Translations under genes and position numbers: made by a program
Assembly: GCF_900108505.1 (NCBI RefSeq)
Contig: NZ_FNWU01000006.1
Coordinates: 37,825-101,824, forward strand
Source of the DNA: Halopenitus malekzadehii
Lineage (GTDB): Archaea; Halobacteriota; Halobacteria; Halobacteriales; Haloferacaceae
Direction of reading: 5' to 3'
Length of the DNA: 64,000 nt
Part shown: in pieces, positions 18,535 to 26,956 of the stretch
Position numbering within the stretch: position 1 is the first letter of the stretch
Layout of the letters: every line of letters starts with the position of its first letter
Notes under the pieces: generated by a model
Database searches by the model: none
The model's input: only the letters and a program-made list of their open reading frames with translations
Told to the model about the DNA's origin: nothing

Positions 18535-20026
18535 TGTAGTCCTCCGTGGACGTCAGGACGGTGTCCGCCGACGGTTGGGTCGCGTTCAGGAGCGCCACGT
18601 AGAGGCGCCGACTGCGTTCGTGGATCCCGGTCTCGATGGCGACATAGATGCCGACGAAGCCGACGACGATGACGCCGTGGATGGGGGTCAACGCGGTCGT
18701 CGCCGTCGGAACCGTCAGAAGCCCCGTGACTCCCTTATAAACCACGGCGTAGACGACGATCGCCGGGAAGAAGACCGCGGGGACGGCGACGTAGCGGGCC
18801 GTCGCCGACAGCGAGGTGTGCTGGATGGCGCTGCGAGCCGCGTGGAGCGTCGTGAACACCACGAAGACGGTCAGGAGGAGGCCGCTGTCGACGCTCGTCC
18901 CCTTCCCCGTCAACGCCGCGAACACCGCCCCACCGGTGAAGCCGGTGAGCACCGCCACGATGGCGCCGACGGCGCTCGTGGTGCCCCCGACCGTATGCTC
19001 GGTGGTCCCGGTCGGGCGGGTGCGTTCGACCTGTTCGCCCGAGCTGAGGAACTGGTAGGCCTTGTAGAAGCCGTGGAGGATGAGGTGGGTGATCGCGGCC
19101 CCGAAGAAGCCGAGGCCGACCTGCATAATCATGAATCCCATCTGGCCGACCGTCGAACAGCCGAGTTTGCTCTTGACGTCCGTCTGGACGGACTTCAGGA
19201 GTTTCCCGCCGATGGCGCTGGCTCCGCCGACGGCGACCACCGCGAGTAGAAACGTCGGGTCGACCGTGATGACCGGGGCGAAACGAGTCAACAGGATCCC
19301 GCCCGCGTTGACGAACCCGGCGTGCATCAGCGCCGACGCCGGCGTCGGCGCGGTCATCGAGGAGAGCATCCAGGTGTGGAACGGGACGAGTGCTGACTGG
19401 ATCATCGCCGCAAGCACGAGCGCGCCGGCGGCGAGTAGCCACACGGGGCCACCGAGCGTGTCGGCAGCCGTGCCGATCCCGGAGACCGTCGTCTCACCGG
19501 TCGCCCACCACAGCGTCACCAGAGCGATCCCGAGGATCGCGCTGCTGGCGAGAAAGTACCTGCGGGCGACTGCCGCCGCCGCCCGTGCCTGCTTCCAGCC
19601 ACGGATGGTCCCGATGAGCGCCGCCATCAGCATCCCCATCGCCAGCCAGAGCAGTCCGAACAGGACGATATGGTCGGCCGCGACCAGCCCCAGCACGGCG
19701 ACCGTGAAGCCGAACGTCGTGAGGAAAAACGTCGTTTCGTGGACGCTCCCGGCCAGATAGCGGCGTGAGTAGCTGTGGACGATCCCGCTGAAGAAGGTGA
19801 CGACGACCCACATCAGGGTGGTCAGTCCGTCGACGGCGATCACGCCGGCGATCTCCCAGACGCCACCGACCCGGAGCCGGATACCAAGTACGGTGATGCT
19901 TGCCACGAACAGCGTCCATACGACCCACGTTACGACGGCGGGGACGGTCGACGATCCCGGCGTCGAGTCCGGAAGCGCGCCGATCGTCGGTTTCGAATCG
20001 TTTCCTGACATCGTTCGGTCCATCAC
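18524..20026 (-). CDS. dabB: Probable inorganic carbon transporter membrane subunit DabB (NuoL/MrpA-like)
   Basis: This is a 500-residue protein of the proton-conducting NuoL/NuoM/Mrp family with about thirteen hydrophobic segments. Family features include the segment with LVPFHTWMLSSMTAPTPASA (near residues 220-240) and the Lys-rich stretch GGKLLKSVQTDVKSKLGCST. Paired with DabA it is thought to couple cation flow to one-way CO2 hydration. Mets at residues 1, 2 and 6 all precede the acidic N-terminus, so the start may be up to 15 bases downstream. It is downstream of an Lrp/AsnC gene and behind an AT-rich promoter with a palindrome. Confusion with an Mrp or complex I subunit is excluded by the overlapping dabA. 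Confidence 0.9.
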   Translation of the reverse strand: MMDRTMSGNDSKPTIGALPDSTPGSSTVPAVVTWVVWTLFVASITVLGIRLRVGGVWEIAGVIAVDGLTTLMWVVVTFFSGIVHSYSRRYLAGSVHETTFFLTTFGFTVAVLGLVAADHIVLFGLLWLAMGMLMAALIGTIRGWKQARAAAAVARRYFLASSAILGIALVTLWWATGETTVSGIGTAADTLGGPVWLLAAGALVLAAMIQSALVPFHTWMLSSMTAPTPASALMHAGFVNAGGILLTRFAPVITVDPTFLLAVVAVGGASAIGGKLLKSVQTDVKSKLGCSTVGQMGFMIMQVGLGFFGAAITHLILHGFYKAYQFLSSGEQVERTRPTGTTEHTVGGTTSAVGAIVAVLTGFTGGAVFAALTGKGTSVDSGLLLTVFVVFTTLHAARSAIQHTSLSATARYVAVPAVFFPAIVVYAVVYKGVTGLLTVPTATTALTPIHGVIVVGFVGIYVAIETGIHERSRRLYVALLNATQPSADTVLTSTEDYNEY

Positions 20027-20092
20027 ACGACCATCCCGGCAACCGTACCGATCCCGGCGTCCGTTTCTGGTCGTCTCTATCCGATAGCAAGA

Positions 20093-20114
20093 ACAGATTG
20101 TGCATTAAATCTGT
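20093..20114. promoter_or_regulatory. Palindromic operator candidate upstream of dabB
   Basis: Perfect 7-base arms acagatt and aatctgt are separated by 8 bases (gtgcatta), and a further half-site acagat lies at 20123-20128. The site is in the AT-rich island ahead of dabB and overlaps TATA-like tttaat on the minus strand. An Lrp/AsnC-type regulator encoded next door is the natural candidate binder. Confidence 0.5.
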
Positions 20115-20271
20115 CTATATTCACAGATGGTTCGTGAGTTATGAATTATAGAACATTATGTTTATCTTGTCCCCTCGACTCGTCTCGGGTCCCTGTCCCG
20201 TCGGACTCGACTCCGGTCGGCACCTCGATCGTCACCGATCAGCACCTCGATCGTCACTCGTCCGATTCGCC

Positions 20272-20769
20272 CTATTCGTTCGGTTCTCCGCCGTCACTCG
20301 TCCGTTTTTCCGGGTCGAACCGACCGAACGGCGTCGTCTCGTGGGTCCGCACGAGGACCTCGTCGGCGACGGTGAGCCCCATATCCAGGAGTTCCTGCGC
20401 GACGGGCGTGATGTCGTCGTCGGATTCGCCGACGACCGTGACGAGGAGGTTCTGCTCACCGGTGACCAACTCCTGGACCGAAACGACGCCGTCGATCGCC
20501 AGCACATCCGCGATGAGGTCGCCGCGGTCGGGTATCGACGCGGTACAGTAGATCAACATCCGGAGCGGATATCCGGATTTCTGGTAGTCGACGCTGGCGC
20601 TGTATCCCTTGATCACGTCCTCCGACTCGAGCCGCTGAATGCGCTTGCGGACGGTGCTGTCCGAGGTGTCGGTCCGTTCCGCGATGTCTCCGGACGACAT
20701 GTTTCGGGCATCCTCCTGTAGCGCGTACAGGATCGCCCTGTCGACGTCGTCGATGTCCCCGTCAGTCAT
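20272..20769 (-). CDS. Lrp/AsnC family transcriptional regulator
   Basis: The 165-residue protein has an N-terminal winged helix-turn-helix (DIDDVDRAILYALQEDAR, DIAERTDTSDSTVRKRIQRL, residues 5-45) and a C-terminal RAM/ACT-like ligand domain (YPLRMLIYCTASIP, VSVQELVTGEQNLLVTVVG). The tail is acidic. The start is set at the Met before TDGDIDD; a TATA-like ggtaaagtgg lies about 26 bases upstream. It is codirectional with dabB-dabA across a 245-base gap, suggesting it governs them or senses an amino acid or nitrogen signal. Target and ligand are not readable from sequence. Confidence 0.9.
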   Translation of the reverse strand: MTDGDIDDVDRAILYALQEDARNMSSGDIAERTDTSDSTVRKRIQRLESEDVIKGYSASVDYQKSGYPLRMLIYCTASIPDRGDLIADVLAIDGVVSVQELVTGEQNLLVTVVGESDDDITPVAQELLDMGLTVADEVLVRTHETTPFGRFDPEKRTSDGGEPNE

Positions 20770-20905
20770 ACCCACGTATCGACGACACAGCCACTTTACC
20801 TTTGTACGTTGCTCGGGGGCGACCGCTACCACCGACCCACCACCGACTGGCCGCCATCACCGACCCACCGATCGACCGCCACCGCTGAGCGGCCGCCACC
20901 ATCGA

Positions 20906-22108
20906 TCACTCGTCCGGAAGCCGGAGCGTGAGGAGGACGACGAGAGCCATGATCGCCGCCAACAGCAGGTAGCCCTCGTTGAAGAAACCCCGATCGGCGA
21001 TGGCGCCGAAGGCGACCGGGCCGGCGGCACCGAGGGTGGCCGCCGACGTGCGAACGACGCCGAGGCCGGTCCCGCGGATCTCCTGGGGGATCGCGTCCGA
21101 GAGGAACGACTGGGTGATGGCGCCCGACCCGAGCATCGTGCTGACGAGCGCGGTGATCCCGGCCAGCGCCCAAAACCCCTCGACGACGGGGAGCAACGCC
21201 AGCCCCGCGATCGGGCCCACGAGCACGGCGACAAGCGATCGGCGGATCCCGATCCGGTCGTAGGCAGCGCCGGCGAGGGGTTTCACGAGGACACCGACCG
21301 CGAAGAACCCGCTGAAGAGCAGTCCTGCCGTCGTCGAGGAGAGCTCCTTCTCGTCGACGAGATAGGTGGGATAGAGCCCGGTGAACGACTGCCAGATCAG
21401 GATATACAAAAAGAGGATGAACGCCACGAAGGCCATATTCGACCGTCGCAACTCGGCGAGAACGTGCCGTGCGTGATCGGCCGAGAGGGTTTCCCCGGTG
21501 GTACCGGTCGATCGTTGGGCCGGGAGGACGACCCACAGGGCGATCGCGGCGACGAGCAGCAGCGGCACGAGGAACCCGAGGCCGGCCTGCCAGGCGATCG
21601 CCGCCGCGAGCGCGCCTGCGATGGGTGGCAGCACCGTCTGTCCGAGGTCGCCGGTTGCCATCGTCACCCCGAGCGCGCTACCGATACGGTCGGGATAGAT
21701 CTTCGACAGGATCGTAATACGCGCGATCGGGTACAGCGACTGACCGACGCCGACCAGTCCGGTCGCGAGGAACAACACGGCCGCGGTGGGTGCGGCGATC
21801 ACGGCACATAGCGCGAGTGCGACGACGGCCGCGCCGACCGCCATCACGAGGCGCTCGCTGTAGCGGTCGGCGAGGACGCCGCCCGGCAGCTGGCCGAGCG
21901 CCGACCCCAACCACAGGACCGTCACCAGCAAGCCGGCGACCGTGAGGCTGAGGTCGAACGACGACCGGAGGTACGGCAACAACACCGGGTAGATCATCCG
22001 TGCGCCGAGCAGCATTCCCCACCCACCGGCCACGGTGGCCAGGATCGGTCCTCGACCGTTCGCCCGGAGACTGCCGATCTCGCCGCGGAGGGATCCGACT
22101 GGACCCAT
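20906..22108 (-). CDS. MFS transporter
   Basis: This 400-residue major facilitator protein has twelve predicted membrane segments in two halves. The loop 2-3 signature is VLADRYSERLVMAVG (near residues 77-91) and the equivalent loop of the second half is AAYDRIGIRRSLVA (near 275-288). The central cytoplasmic loop (about residues 190-215) is short. Sequence alone does not tell the substrate; the architecture resembles drug/metabolite exporters and sugar-phosphate-type permeases. It is codirectional with the downstream Lrp gene across 136 bases. Confidence 0.88.
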   Translation of the reverse strand: MGPVGSLRGEIGSLRANGRGPILATVAGGWGMLLGARMIYPVLLPYLRSSFDLSLTVAGLLVTVLWLGSALGQLPGGVLADRYSERLVMAVGAAVVALALCAVIAAPTAAVLFLATGLVGVGQSLYPIARITILSKIYPDRIGSALGVTMATGDLGQTVLPPIAGALAAAIAWQAGLGFLVPLLLVAAIALWVVLPAQRSTGTTGETLSADHARHVLAELRRSNMAFVAFILFLYILIWQSFTGLYPTYLVDEKELSSTTAGLLFSGFFAVGVLVKPLAGAAYDRIGIRRSLVAVLVGPIAGLALLPVVEGFWALAGITALVSTMLGSGAITQSFLSDAIPQEIRGTGLGVVRTSAATLGAAGPVAFGAIADRGFFNEGYLLLAAIMALVVLLTLRLPDE

Positions 22109-22204
22109 TGGGTGGGCTCCGGTACGGAAGGGTCACACAAACTGGTTCCGTCTCGTCAATCTCCATCGTCGTTTCCGAACTGACCGTCCGACCGTCCCGT
22201 CCGG

Positions 22205-22420
22205 CTAGACCAGATCGCGGCCGAGAAGGAGGTACAACACGATCCCGAGGAGAGGCGCGAAGAAGATCACGATCGCCCACAGGAACGCGGGGTGGCTGCT
22301 GTTTCGTTGGGCGTCCGAATACGTCCAGACGATCAACCCGATCTGGACGGCGAGCATCAGCAATCCGAACAGGAACACGATCGCCATCGCTCCCTCTTGG
22401 AGGAGGATGCTGGAGGGCAT
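22205..22420 (-). CDS. Small PLDc_N-type membrane protein
   Basis: This 71-residue protein has two hydrophobic segments (FLFGLLMLAVQIGLIVWTY, in part, and LWAIVIFFAPLLGIVLYLL). They are separated by SDAQRNSSHPAF and followed by LLGRDLV. That is the phospholipase D nuclease N-terminal (PLDc_N) membrane anchor occurring as a stand-alone protein. The start is the Met of MPSSILLQEGAM; upstream codons are Arg-rich and not conserved in type. It is divergent from coaBC. Role unknown, possibly in membrane or cell-envelope stress. Confidence 0.85.
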   Translation of the reverse strand: MPSSILLQEGAMAIVFLFGLLMLAVQIGLIVWTYSDAQRNSSHPAFLWAIVIFFAPLLGIVLYLLLGRDLV

Positions 22421-22544
22421 ACGTCGTCGATGTGTGGCGGGGTGAAAAGTGCTTTTCGGCCGCTTACGAGCAGGGCGCCGGCGTCGGGGCGGTCTCCCGC
22501 CCGTCGATCGGCGGTGCCCCGCCGCGCGCCGCGTTTCGGGAGAG

Positions 22545-22551
22545 TATTTAA
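22545..22551 (+). promoter_or_regulatory. TATA box of coaBC
   Basis: The sequence tatttaa ends 25 bases ahead of the coaBC ATG at 22576, in a GC-rich surround. This spacing implies a leaderless mRNA. Confidence 0.6.
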
Positions 22552-22575
22552 CCGACACGCACGAACGCCCGGCTA

Positions 22576-23745
22576 ATGCTCTCGGGGGTCAACGTCGCGC
22601 TGGGCGTGACGGGTAGCATCGCGGCCGTGAAGACCGTCGAACTCGCCCACGAGCTTCGTCGCCGGGGCGCGGCCGTGCGCGCGGTGATGACGCCGGCAGC
22701 CTCAAACATCGTGCACCCGTGGGCGCTCGAGTTCGCGACCGAGGTGGACGTGGTGACGGAGATCACCGGGGCGGTCGAACACGTCGAGTTGTGCGGCGTC
22801 GACGGCTGGGCCGACGTCCTGCTGATCGCGCCGGGAACCGCCAACACCGCCGGAAAGATGGCGGCGGCGATCGACGACACGCCGGTCACGACCTGTGCGA
22901 CGACCGCGCTCGGTGCCGACGTGCCGGTCGTGTTCGCGCCCGCGATGCACGAGCCGATGTACGACCACCCGGGCGTGCTCGAGGCGCTCGACACGCTGGA
23001 GTCGTGGGGCGTGCGCTTCGCCGATCCCCGGATCGAGGAGGGGAAGGCGAAGATCGCGAGCGAGGAGACGATCCTCACGGAGGTCGCCCGCGCGACGACG
23101 CCCGACTCCCTGTCCGGCAGGCACATCGTCGTCACCGCGGGCGCGACCAAGGAGTACATCGACCCCATTCGGATCCTGACGAACCGGTCGTCGGGCAAGA
23201 CCGGACGCGCGGTCGCGCGTGCCTGCTACATCCGGGGTGCCGACGTCACCCTCGTCCAGGACGGTCCCGCGGTCGGCTACGCGGAGATCGTCCCCGTCGA
23301 GACGGCCGACGAGATGCTTGCGGCCGTCACGGACGCCTGCGCAACCGCGGACGCGCTCGTGTCGGCCGCGGCGATCTCCGATTTCACCGCGGACGCCGTC
23401 GACGAGAAGATCCGATCCGGGTCGCCGCTGTCGGTCGACCTCGAGCCGACCCCGAAGCTGATCGACGCCGTCCGGGAGGCGTATCCGGATCTGCCGATCG
23501 TCGGGTTCAAAGCCGAGACGTCGGGCGACGACGCCGCGATGGTGCGTGAGGCGAACCGGATCCACGACCGCGTCGGACTCGCGTTCGTCGTCGCCAACGA
23601 CGCGAGCGTGATGGGCGCCGACGAGACGCGCGTGCTGCTCGTCGCCGGCGAGTCGGACCCCGACGACGTCGAGGAGGCTCGCGGGAGTAAGGACGTCGTC
23701 GCCGGCCGCGTCGCCGAGCGGCTGGCCGACGTGCTCGGGGCGTAG
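22576..23745 (+). CDS. coaBC: Bifunctional phosphopantothenoylcysteine decarboxylase / phosphopantothenate-cysteine ligase
   Basis: The protein joins phosphopantothenate to cysteine and decarboxylates the product to 4'-phosphopantetheine, two steps of coenzyme A synthesis. It has 389 residues. The N-terminal flavoprotein domain (residues 1-180) shows LGVTGSIAAVKT, the active-site His in AVEHVEL, APGTANTAGKMA and PAMHEPMYDHP. The C-terminal ligase domain (from about residue 186) shows VTAGATKEYIDPIRILTN-type start (quoted in part: TAGATKEYIDPIRI), SSGKTGRAVA, AAISDF and VVANDASVMGAD. The segment FADPRIEEGKAK corresponds to the archaeal form, which lacks the cysteine used by bacteria. It has its own leaderless promoter. 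Confidence 0.95.
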   Translation: MLSGVNVALGVTGSIAAVKTVELAHELRRRGAAVRAVMTPAASNIVHPWALEFATEVDVVTEITGAVEHVELCGVDGWADVLLIAPGTANTAGKMAAAIDDTPVTTCATTALGADVPVVFAPAMHEPMYDHPGVLEALDTLESWGVRFADPRIEEGKAKIASEETILTEVARATTPDSLSGRHIVVTAGATKEYIDPIRILTNRSSGKTGRAVARACYIRGADVTLVQDGPAVGYAEIVPVETADEMLAAVTDACATADALVSAAAISDFTADAVDEKIRSGSPLSVDLEPTPKLIDAVREAYPDLPIVGFKAETSGDDAAMVREANRIHDRVGLAFVVANDASVMGADETRVLLVAGESDPDDVEEARGSKDVVAGRVAERLADVLGA

Positions 23746-23920
23746 TCCGGCGACCGGCGGACGTGCTCGGGACAGTATCACACGGCCAGCTGGCAGATGA
23801 CGTGTCGAAGCCGAACGACCATCGTGCCGTGGGAAAGATAAGAACTGTTTTGAGGTGTCCGTGCCACGTCACGAACGAGAATCCTGTATGTCGTTTCCAC
23901 ACGCCCTAACGACGGTTCCC

Positions 23921-23927
23921 GGAGGTG
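23921..23927 (+). promoter_or_regulatory. Shine-Dalgarno site deciding the mrpE start
   Basis: The sequence ggaggtg is followed after six bases by GTG at 23934. This favours 23934 over the in-frame GTG at 23925, which overlaps the site itself. Confidence 0.6.
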
Positions 23928-23933
23928 GCCCCG

Positions 23934-25118
23934 GTGGCTAACGGCCGCGTCGTGGTCCCGATCGAGGACACCGCGACCCTGCGGGCGACGGTCGCCCACG
24001 TCGCCGCGGCGGCCGCCGACGGGGACGTCTCGGCTATCCACTTCGTCTACCTCGCCTCCTGGCGCGACGACGATCCCCGGATAGACGACCGGCGGACGAC
24101 GGCGCAGGACCTGCTCGCGGACGCCGCCGACTGGGCGCGATACGACCTCGAGGACGCCGACGTCTCCGAAAACGGCATCGAGATCGAGACCGCGCTCATC
24201 GCGGAGGACGTCTACCTCTTCGGGCCGCGTCAGTACGCCGAACGGCTTCATACCTATGCCGACGAGCACGGGATCGGGACGGTCGTGCTCGACCCGGAGT
24301 ACACGCCGGTCGGGAACACCACTCTCCTCCAGCCGATGGAGTTCGAGCTGGCGTCCACCCCGCTGTCGGTCCGTGAGGCGCCCGTCGATCGGCCCTCCCG
24401 ACGCGAGCGACTCGTCTCCGAGATCACCGGCCCGCGGTTCGCGACCGTCTTCGGCGGGTCACTGGCGTTTTACCTCGTCCTCGGCGACCCGACCTATCCC
24501 TTCGACCTCGTGACGGGCGTCGCGACCGCCCTCGTGGTCGCGATCTCGCTGTCCCAGGTGAGTCTGGACCACGACCCGACGCTGCGGGAGTCGCCGCTCC
24601 GGCTGGTTCGCGGGCTGATCTACGTCCCCTCCTTGCTTCTCGAGATCCTCAAATCGAACGTCGTCGTCGCCCGGGTCATCCTCTCGCCGTCGCTGCCGAT
24701 CGACCCGACGATGACGCGGATGCGCGTGCTCGTGGGATCGGGGCTGCCCGTGACGACGCTCGCAAACTCGATCACGCTGACGCCGGGGACGCTGACGGTG
24801 CGTGCTCGCGACGCGGATCTATACGTCCACACCCTGATCCCGTGGGCCCGCGAGGGCCTGTTCGACGGCGGGCTCGAGCGGTGGACCCGATTCGTCTTCT
24901 ACGGCCGGGAGGCCGCCCGGCTGCCGACGCCCCGCGAACGCGACGACTGCGCGGTGCTGCAGGGCCCCGACGCCGACGAGCCGATGCCGTTTGCGGCCAC
25001 CGATGGTGGACCCGAGTTGGACACCCACCACGAGTCGGATGAGGACCGCGCACCGGACACGGCGGCGGAAGCGGCCCCGACCGCGCCCGGTCACCACGAG
25101 GACGGTGATCGCCGATGA
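23934..25118 (+). CDS. mrpE: Mrp antiporter subunit E with N-terminal USP-like domain
   Basis: This is the first gene of the Mrp operon (394 residues, about twice the usual MrpE). Residues 1-150 look like a universal stress protein fold: VVVPIEDTATLRATV at the start, VSAIHFVYLASW, an Asp-rich middle and IGTVVLDPEYTPVGN. From about residue 165 comes the MnhE domain proper. It has two or three membrane segments (FATVFGGSLAFYLVL, LVTGVATALVVAISLSQ, LIYVPSLLLEILKSNVVVA) and the diagnostic VTTLANSITLTPGTLTV (near 278-294). The tail is acidic and His/Asp/Pro-rich. The stop overlaps mrpF by four bases. It is part of a membrane Na+/H+ exchanger. Confidence 0.92.
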   Translation: MANGRVVVPIEDTATLRATVAHVAAAAADGDVSAIHFVYLASWRDDDPRIDDRRTTAQDLLADAADWARYDLEDADVSENGIEIETALIAEDVYLFGPRQYAERLHTYADEHGIGTVVLDPEYTPVGNTTLLQPMEFELASTPLSVREAPVDRPSRRERLVSEITGPRFATVFGGSLAFYLVLGDPTYPFDLVTGVATALVVAISLSQVSLDHDPTLRESPLRLVRGLIYVPSLLLEILKSNVVVARVILSPSLPIDPTMTRMRVLVGSGLPVTTLANSITLTPGTLTVRARDADLYVHTLIPWAREGLFDGGLERWTRFVFYGREAARLPTPRERDDCAVLQGPDADEPMPFAATDGGPELDTHHESDEDRAPDTAAEAAPTAPGHHEDGDRR

Positions 25119-25420
25119 GCATCGCCGACCTCGCGATCGCTGGCGGCTACACGGTCGGTGACGTACTGTTGGTCGGCGCGGCCGGCTTCGTCGTGCTGGC
25201 GCTCGGGATGCTCTACCGCGCCGTGGTCGGCCCGACGATGCAGGACCGCGTGCTCGCGGTCAACGTCCTCGGGACGAACACGGTCGTCATCCTGGCGCTG
25301 TTGGGCGCGGCGCTCGACGAGCCGACGTTCCTCGACATCGCGATCGTGTACGCGCTGTTGAACTTCCTGATGGCGATCGCCGTCTCAAAGTTCACGGTCG
25401 AACGTGGGGGGGTCCTCTGA
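25115..25420 (+). CDS. mrpF: Mrp antiporter subunit F
   Basis: This 101-residue protein has three membrane segments. The conserved LYRAVVGPTMQDRVLAVN lies between the first two and NFLMAIAVSKF near the end, typical for MrpF/MnhF. Start overlaps the mrpE stop (ATGA) and stop overlaps the mrpG start (TGATG). Confidence 0.93.
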   Translation: MSIADLAIAGGYTVGDVLLVGAAGFVVLALGMLYRAVVGPTMQDRVLAVNVLGTNTVVILALLGAALDEPTFLDIAIVYALLNFLMAIAVSKFTVERGGVL

Positions 25421-25761
25421 TGGCGCTCGGGTCACTCGACCCGGTCACGACGGCGCGAGTCGTCCTGATCCTCGCGCTCCTTGCCGGGGCGCTGTTCTTC
25501 ACGTTCGTCTCGATGGTGGGCGTGATCCGGCTGCCGGACGTCTACGCGCGCGCACACACCGCCTCGCAGGCGGACACGCTCGGGGCCGGCTTCGGTCTGG
25601 CCGCGGTCGCGCTCACGCTCGGGTGGCAGGGGGCCTCGGTGAAGACGGCCATCCTGCTGTTCTTCATCTTCGTGACCAACCCGACCGCGGCCCACGCGGT
25701 CGCTCGAGCGGCCTTCGAGGACGGAAACGTTCCGTGGACCGAGGGGGACGAGCGCCGATGA
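25420..25761 (+). CDS. mrpG: Mrp antiporter subunit G
   Basis: This 113-residue membrane protein has three hydrophobic segments and the MrpG hallmark VIRLPDVYARAHTASQADTLG (quoted in part: RLPDVYARAHTASQADTLG), then FFIFVTNPTAAHAVARAAF near the end. It overlaps mrpF upstream and the MrpA-like gene downstream. In bacterial Mrp complexes subunits E, F and G pack beside the A and D channels. Confidence 0.94.
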   Translation: MALGSLDPVTTARVVLILALLAGALFFTFVSMVGVIRLPDVYARAHTASQADTLGAGFGLAAVALTLGWQGASVKTAILLFFIFVTNPTAAHAVARAAFEDGNVPWTEGDERR

Positions 25762-26306
25762 GCGCGACCGTAACCGCGATCGAGGCGGCGCTTTTCGTCT
25801 TCGTGATCGCCACGGCGGTCGTGACCGCGCTGGCCCGCGACGTGCTCTCGTCGATCATCGTCTTCGGGGCCTACAGCCTCGGGATGGCGGCGCTGTACAC
25901 GTTCTACCGGGCGCCGGATGTGGCGCTGACCGAGGCGGCGATCTCCGCCGGCGTCACGACTGTCCTCCTGCTGCTCACGATCGCGAAGACCTCGCGGATG
26001 AACCACGAGGCCGTCTTCGAGCGCGTCGATCCCACCGCCGCGCTCGCCGTCGGCGGACTGTGCGTCGTGCTGCTCGCGACGGTGACGCAGATGCCGACCG
26101 TTGGCGATCCGACCGCACCCGTCTACGCGAATCCGGACGTCACCGGGTATTACCTCGAGAACACCTACGCCGACACCGGCGTCGGCAACACGGTGATGGC
26201 GGTGTTGGCCTCCTACCGCGGATTCGACACCTTCGGCGAGGCGGTCGTCGTCTTCGGGGCCGGCATCGCGACGATGCTCGTGCTCCACCGGGAGGTGTTC
26301 TCGTGA
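25758..26306 (+). CDS. Mrp subunit equivalent to the MrpA C-terminal region (DUF4040/MbhD-MbhE-like)
   Basis: The 182-residue protein has about five membrane segments. SIIVFGAYSLGMAALYTFY, then APDVALTEAAISAGVTTVLLL (quoted in part: APDVALTEAAISAG), is the MrpA C-terminal DUF4040 signature. The second part (ENTYADTGVGNTVMAVLASYRGFDT, in part GNTVMAVLASYRGFDT) matches the MbhE-like block. In bacterial operons these parts are fused to the large MrpA channel; here they stand alone. Start ATG overlaps the mrpG stop; the end overlaps the GTG of mrpB. Confidence 0.88.
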   Translation: MSATVTAIEAALFVFVIATAVVTALARDVLSSIIVFGAYSLGMAALYTFYRAPDVALTEAAISAGVTTVLLLLTIAKTSRMNHEAVFERVDPTAALAVGGLCVVLLATVTQMPTVGDPTAPVYANPDVTGYYLENTYADTGVGNTVMAVLASYRGFDTFGEAVVVFGAGIATMLVLHREVFS

Positions 26307-26956
26307 GCGACACACCCGGCGCCGGCAGCGACGTCGACGACGCCGCTGCTGGCTCCGGAGACGCATCGGACGCACCCGACGTCTCCGACCGACCGCCGAT
26401 CGAGCCCACCTACTCGGGCCACGACGATCGCCCACATCTCTCCCAGATCCAACGCCAGCAGACGCCCTACACGGAGAGTCAGGTGATCATGTCAACCGTG
26501 AAGGTGGTCGCGCCGTTCGCGCTGACCTTCGGGCTGTTCGTCACCTTCCACGGGGCGGATTCGCCCGGCGGCGGCTTCCAGGGCGGCGCGATCGCGGCCG
26601 CGGTCGTGTTGATGATCGCCTTCGCGTTCGGGATCGACGCCACGCGCGAGTGGTTCACGAACGTCGTCGTCGTCGGCCTCGCGGTCGGCGGCGTCCTCGT
26701 CTTCGGGGGGATCGGTCTCGTCGGGCTTGTCGACGGCGGGACGTTCCTCGAGTACGCCCGACTGCCGATCCCGCACCCGGTCAAATACGGGATGGAGGGC
26801 GTGGAGATCCTCGGCATCGCTCCGATCGTCGCCGGGGTGCTCGTCGGTCTCTTCTTCCTGTTAGCGGCCGGCTTCGACGACCGGGACGGCGCCGGAACCG
26901 AGACCGAGATCGCTGACGCGACCACCGACGACGCGACCACGGAGGACGACCGATGA
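26303..26956 (+). CDS. mrpB: Mrp antiporter subunit B
   Basis: This 217-residue protein starts at a GTG overlapping the previous stop (GTGA). The first 60 residues are a soluble Asp/Ser/Pro-rich extension. The MnhB domain then begins with SQVIMSTVKVVAPFALTFGL (in part VIMSTVKVVAPFALTFG) and the strongly conserved GADSPGGGFQGGAIAAAV, with four membrane segments. The C-terminus is an acidic Thr/Asp/Glu tail. Coupled to mrpC by ATGA. Confidence 0.93.
   Translation: MSDTPGAGSDVDDAAAGSGDASDAPDVSDRPPIEPTYSGHDDRPHLSQIQRQQTPYTESQVIMSTVKVVAPFALTFGLFVTFHGADSPGGGFQGGAIAAAVVLMIAFAFGIDATREWFTNVVVVGLAVGGVLVFGGIGLVGLVDGGTFLEYARLPIPHPVKYGMEGVEILGIAPIVAGVLVGLFFLLAAGFDDRDGAGTETEIADATTDDATTEDDR

Noticed and set aside
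20820..20905. ccgacccacc/gaccgcca repeats between the Lrp and MFS genes
   Set aside because: Short, irregular low-complexity sequence in a GC-rich genome; no symmetry or period worth calling.
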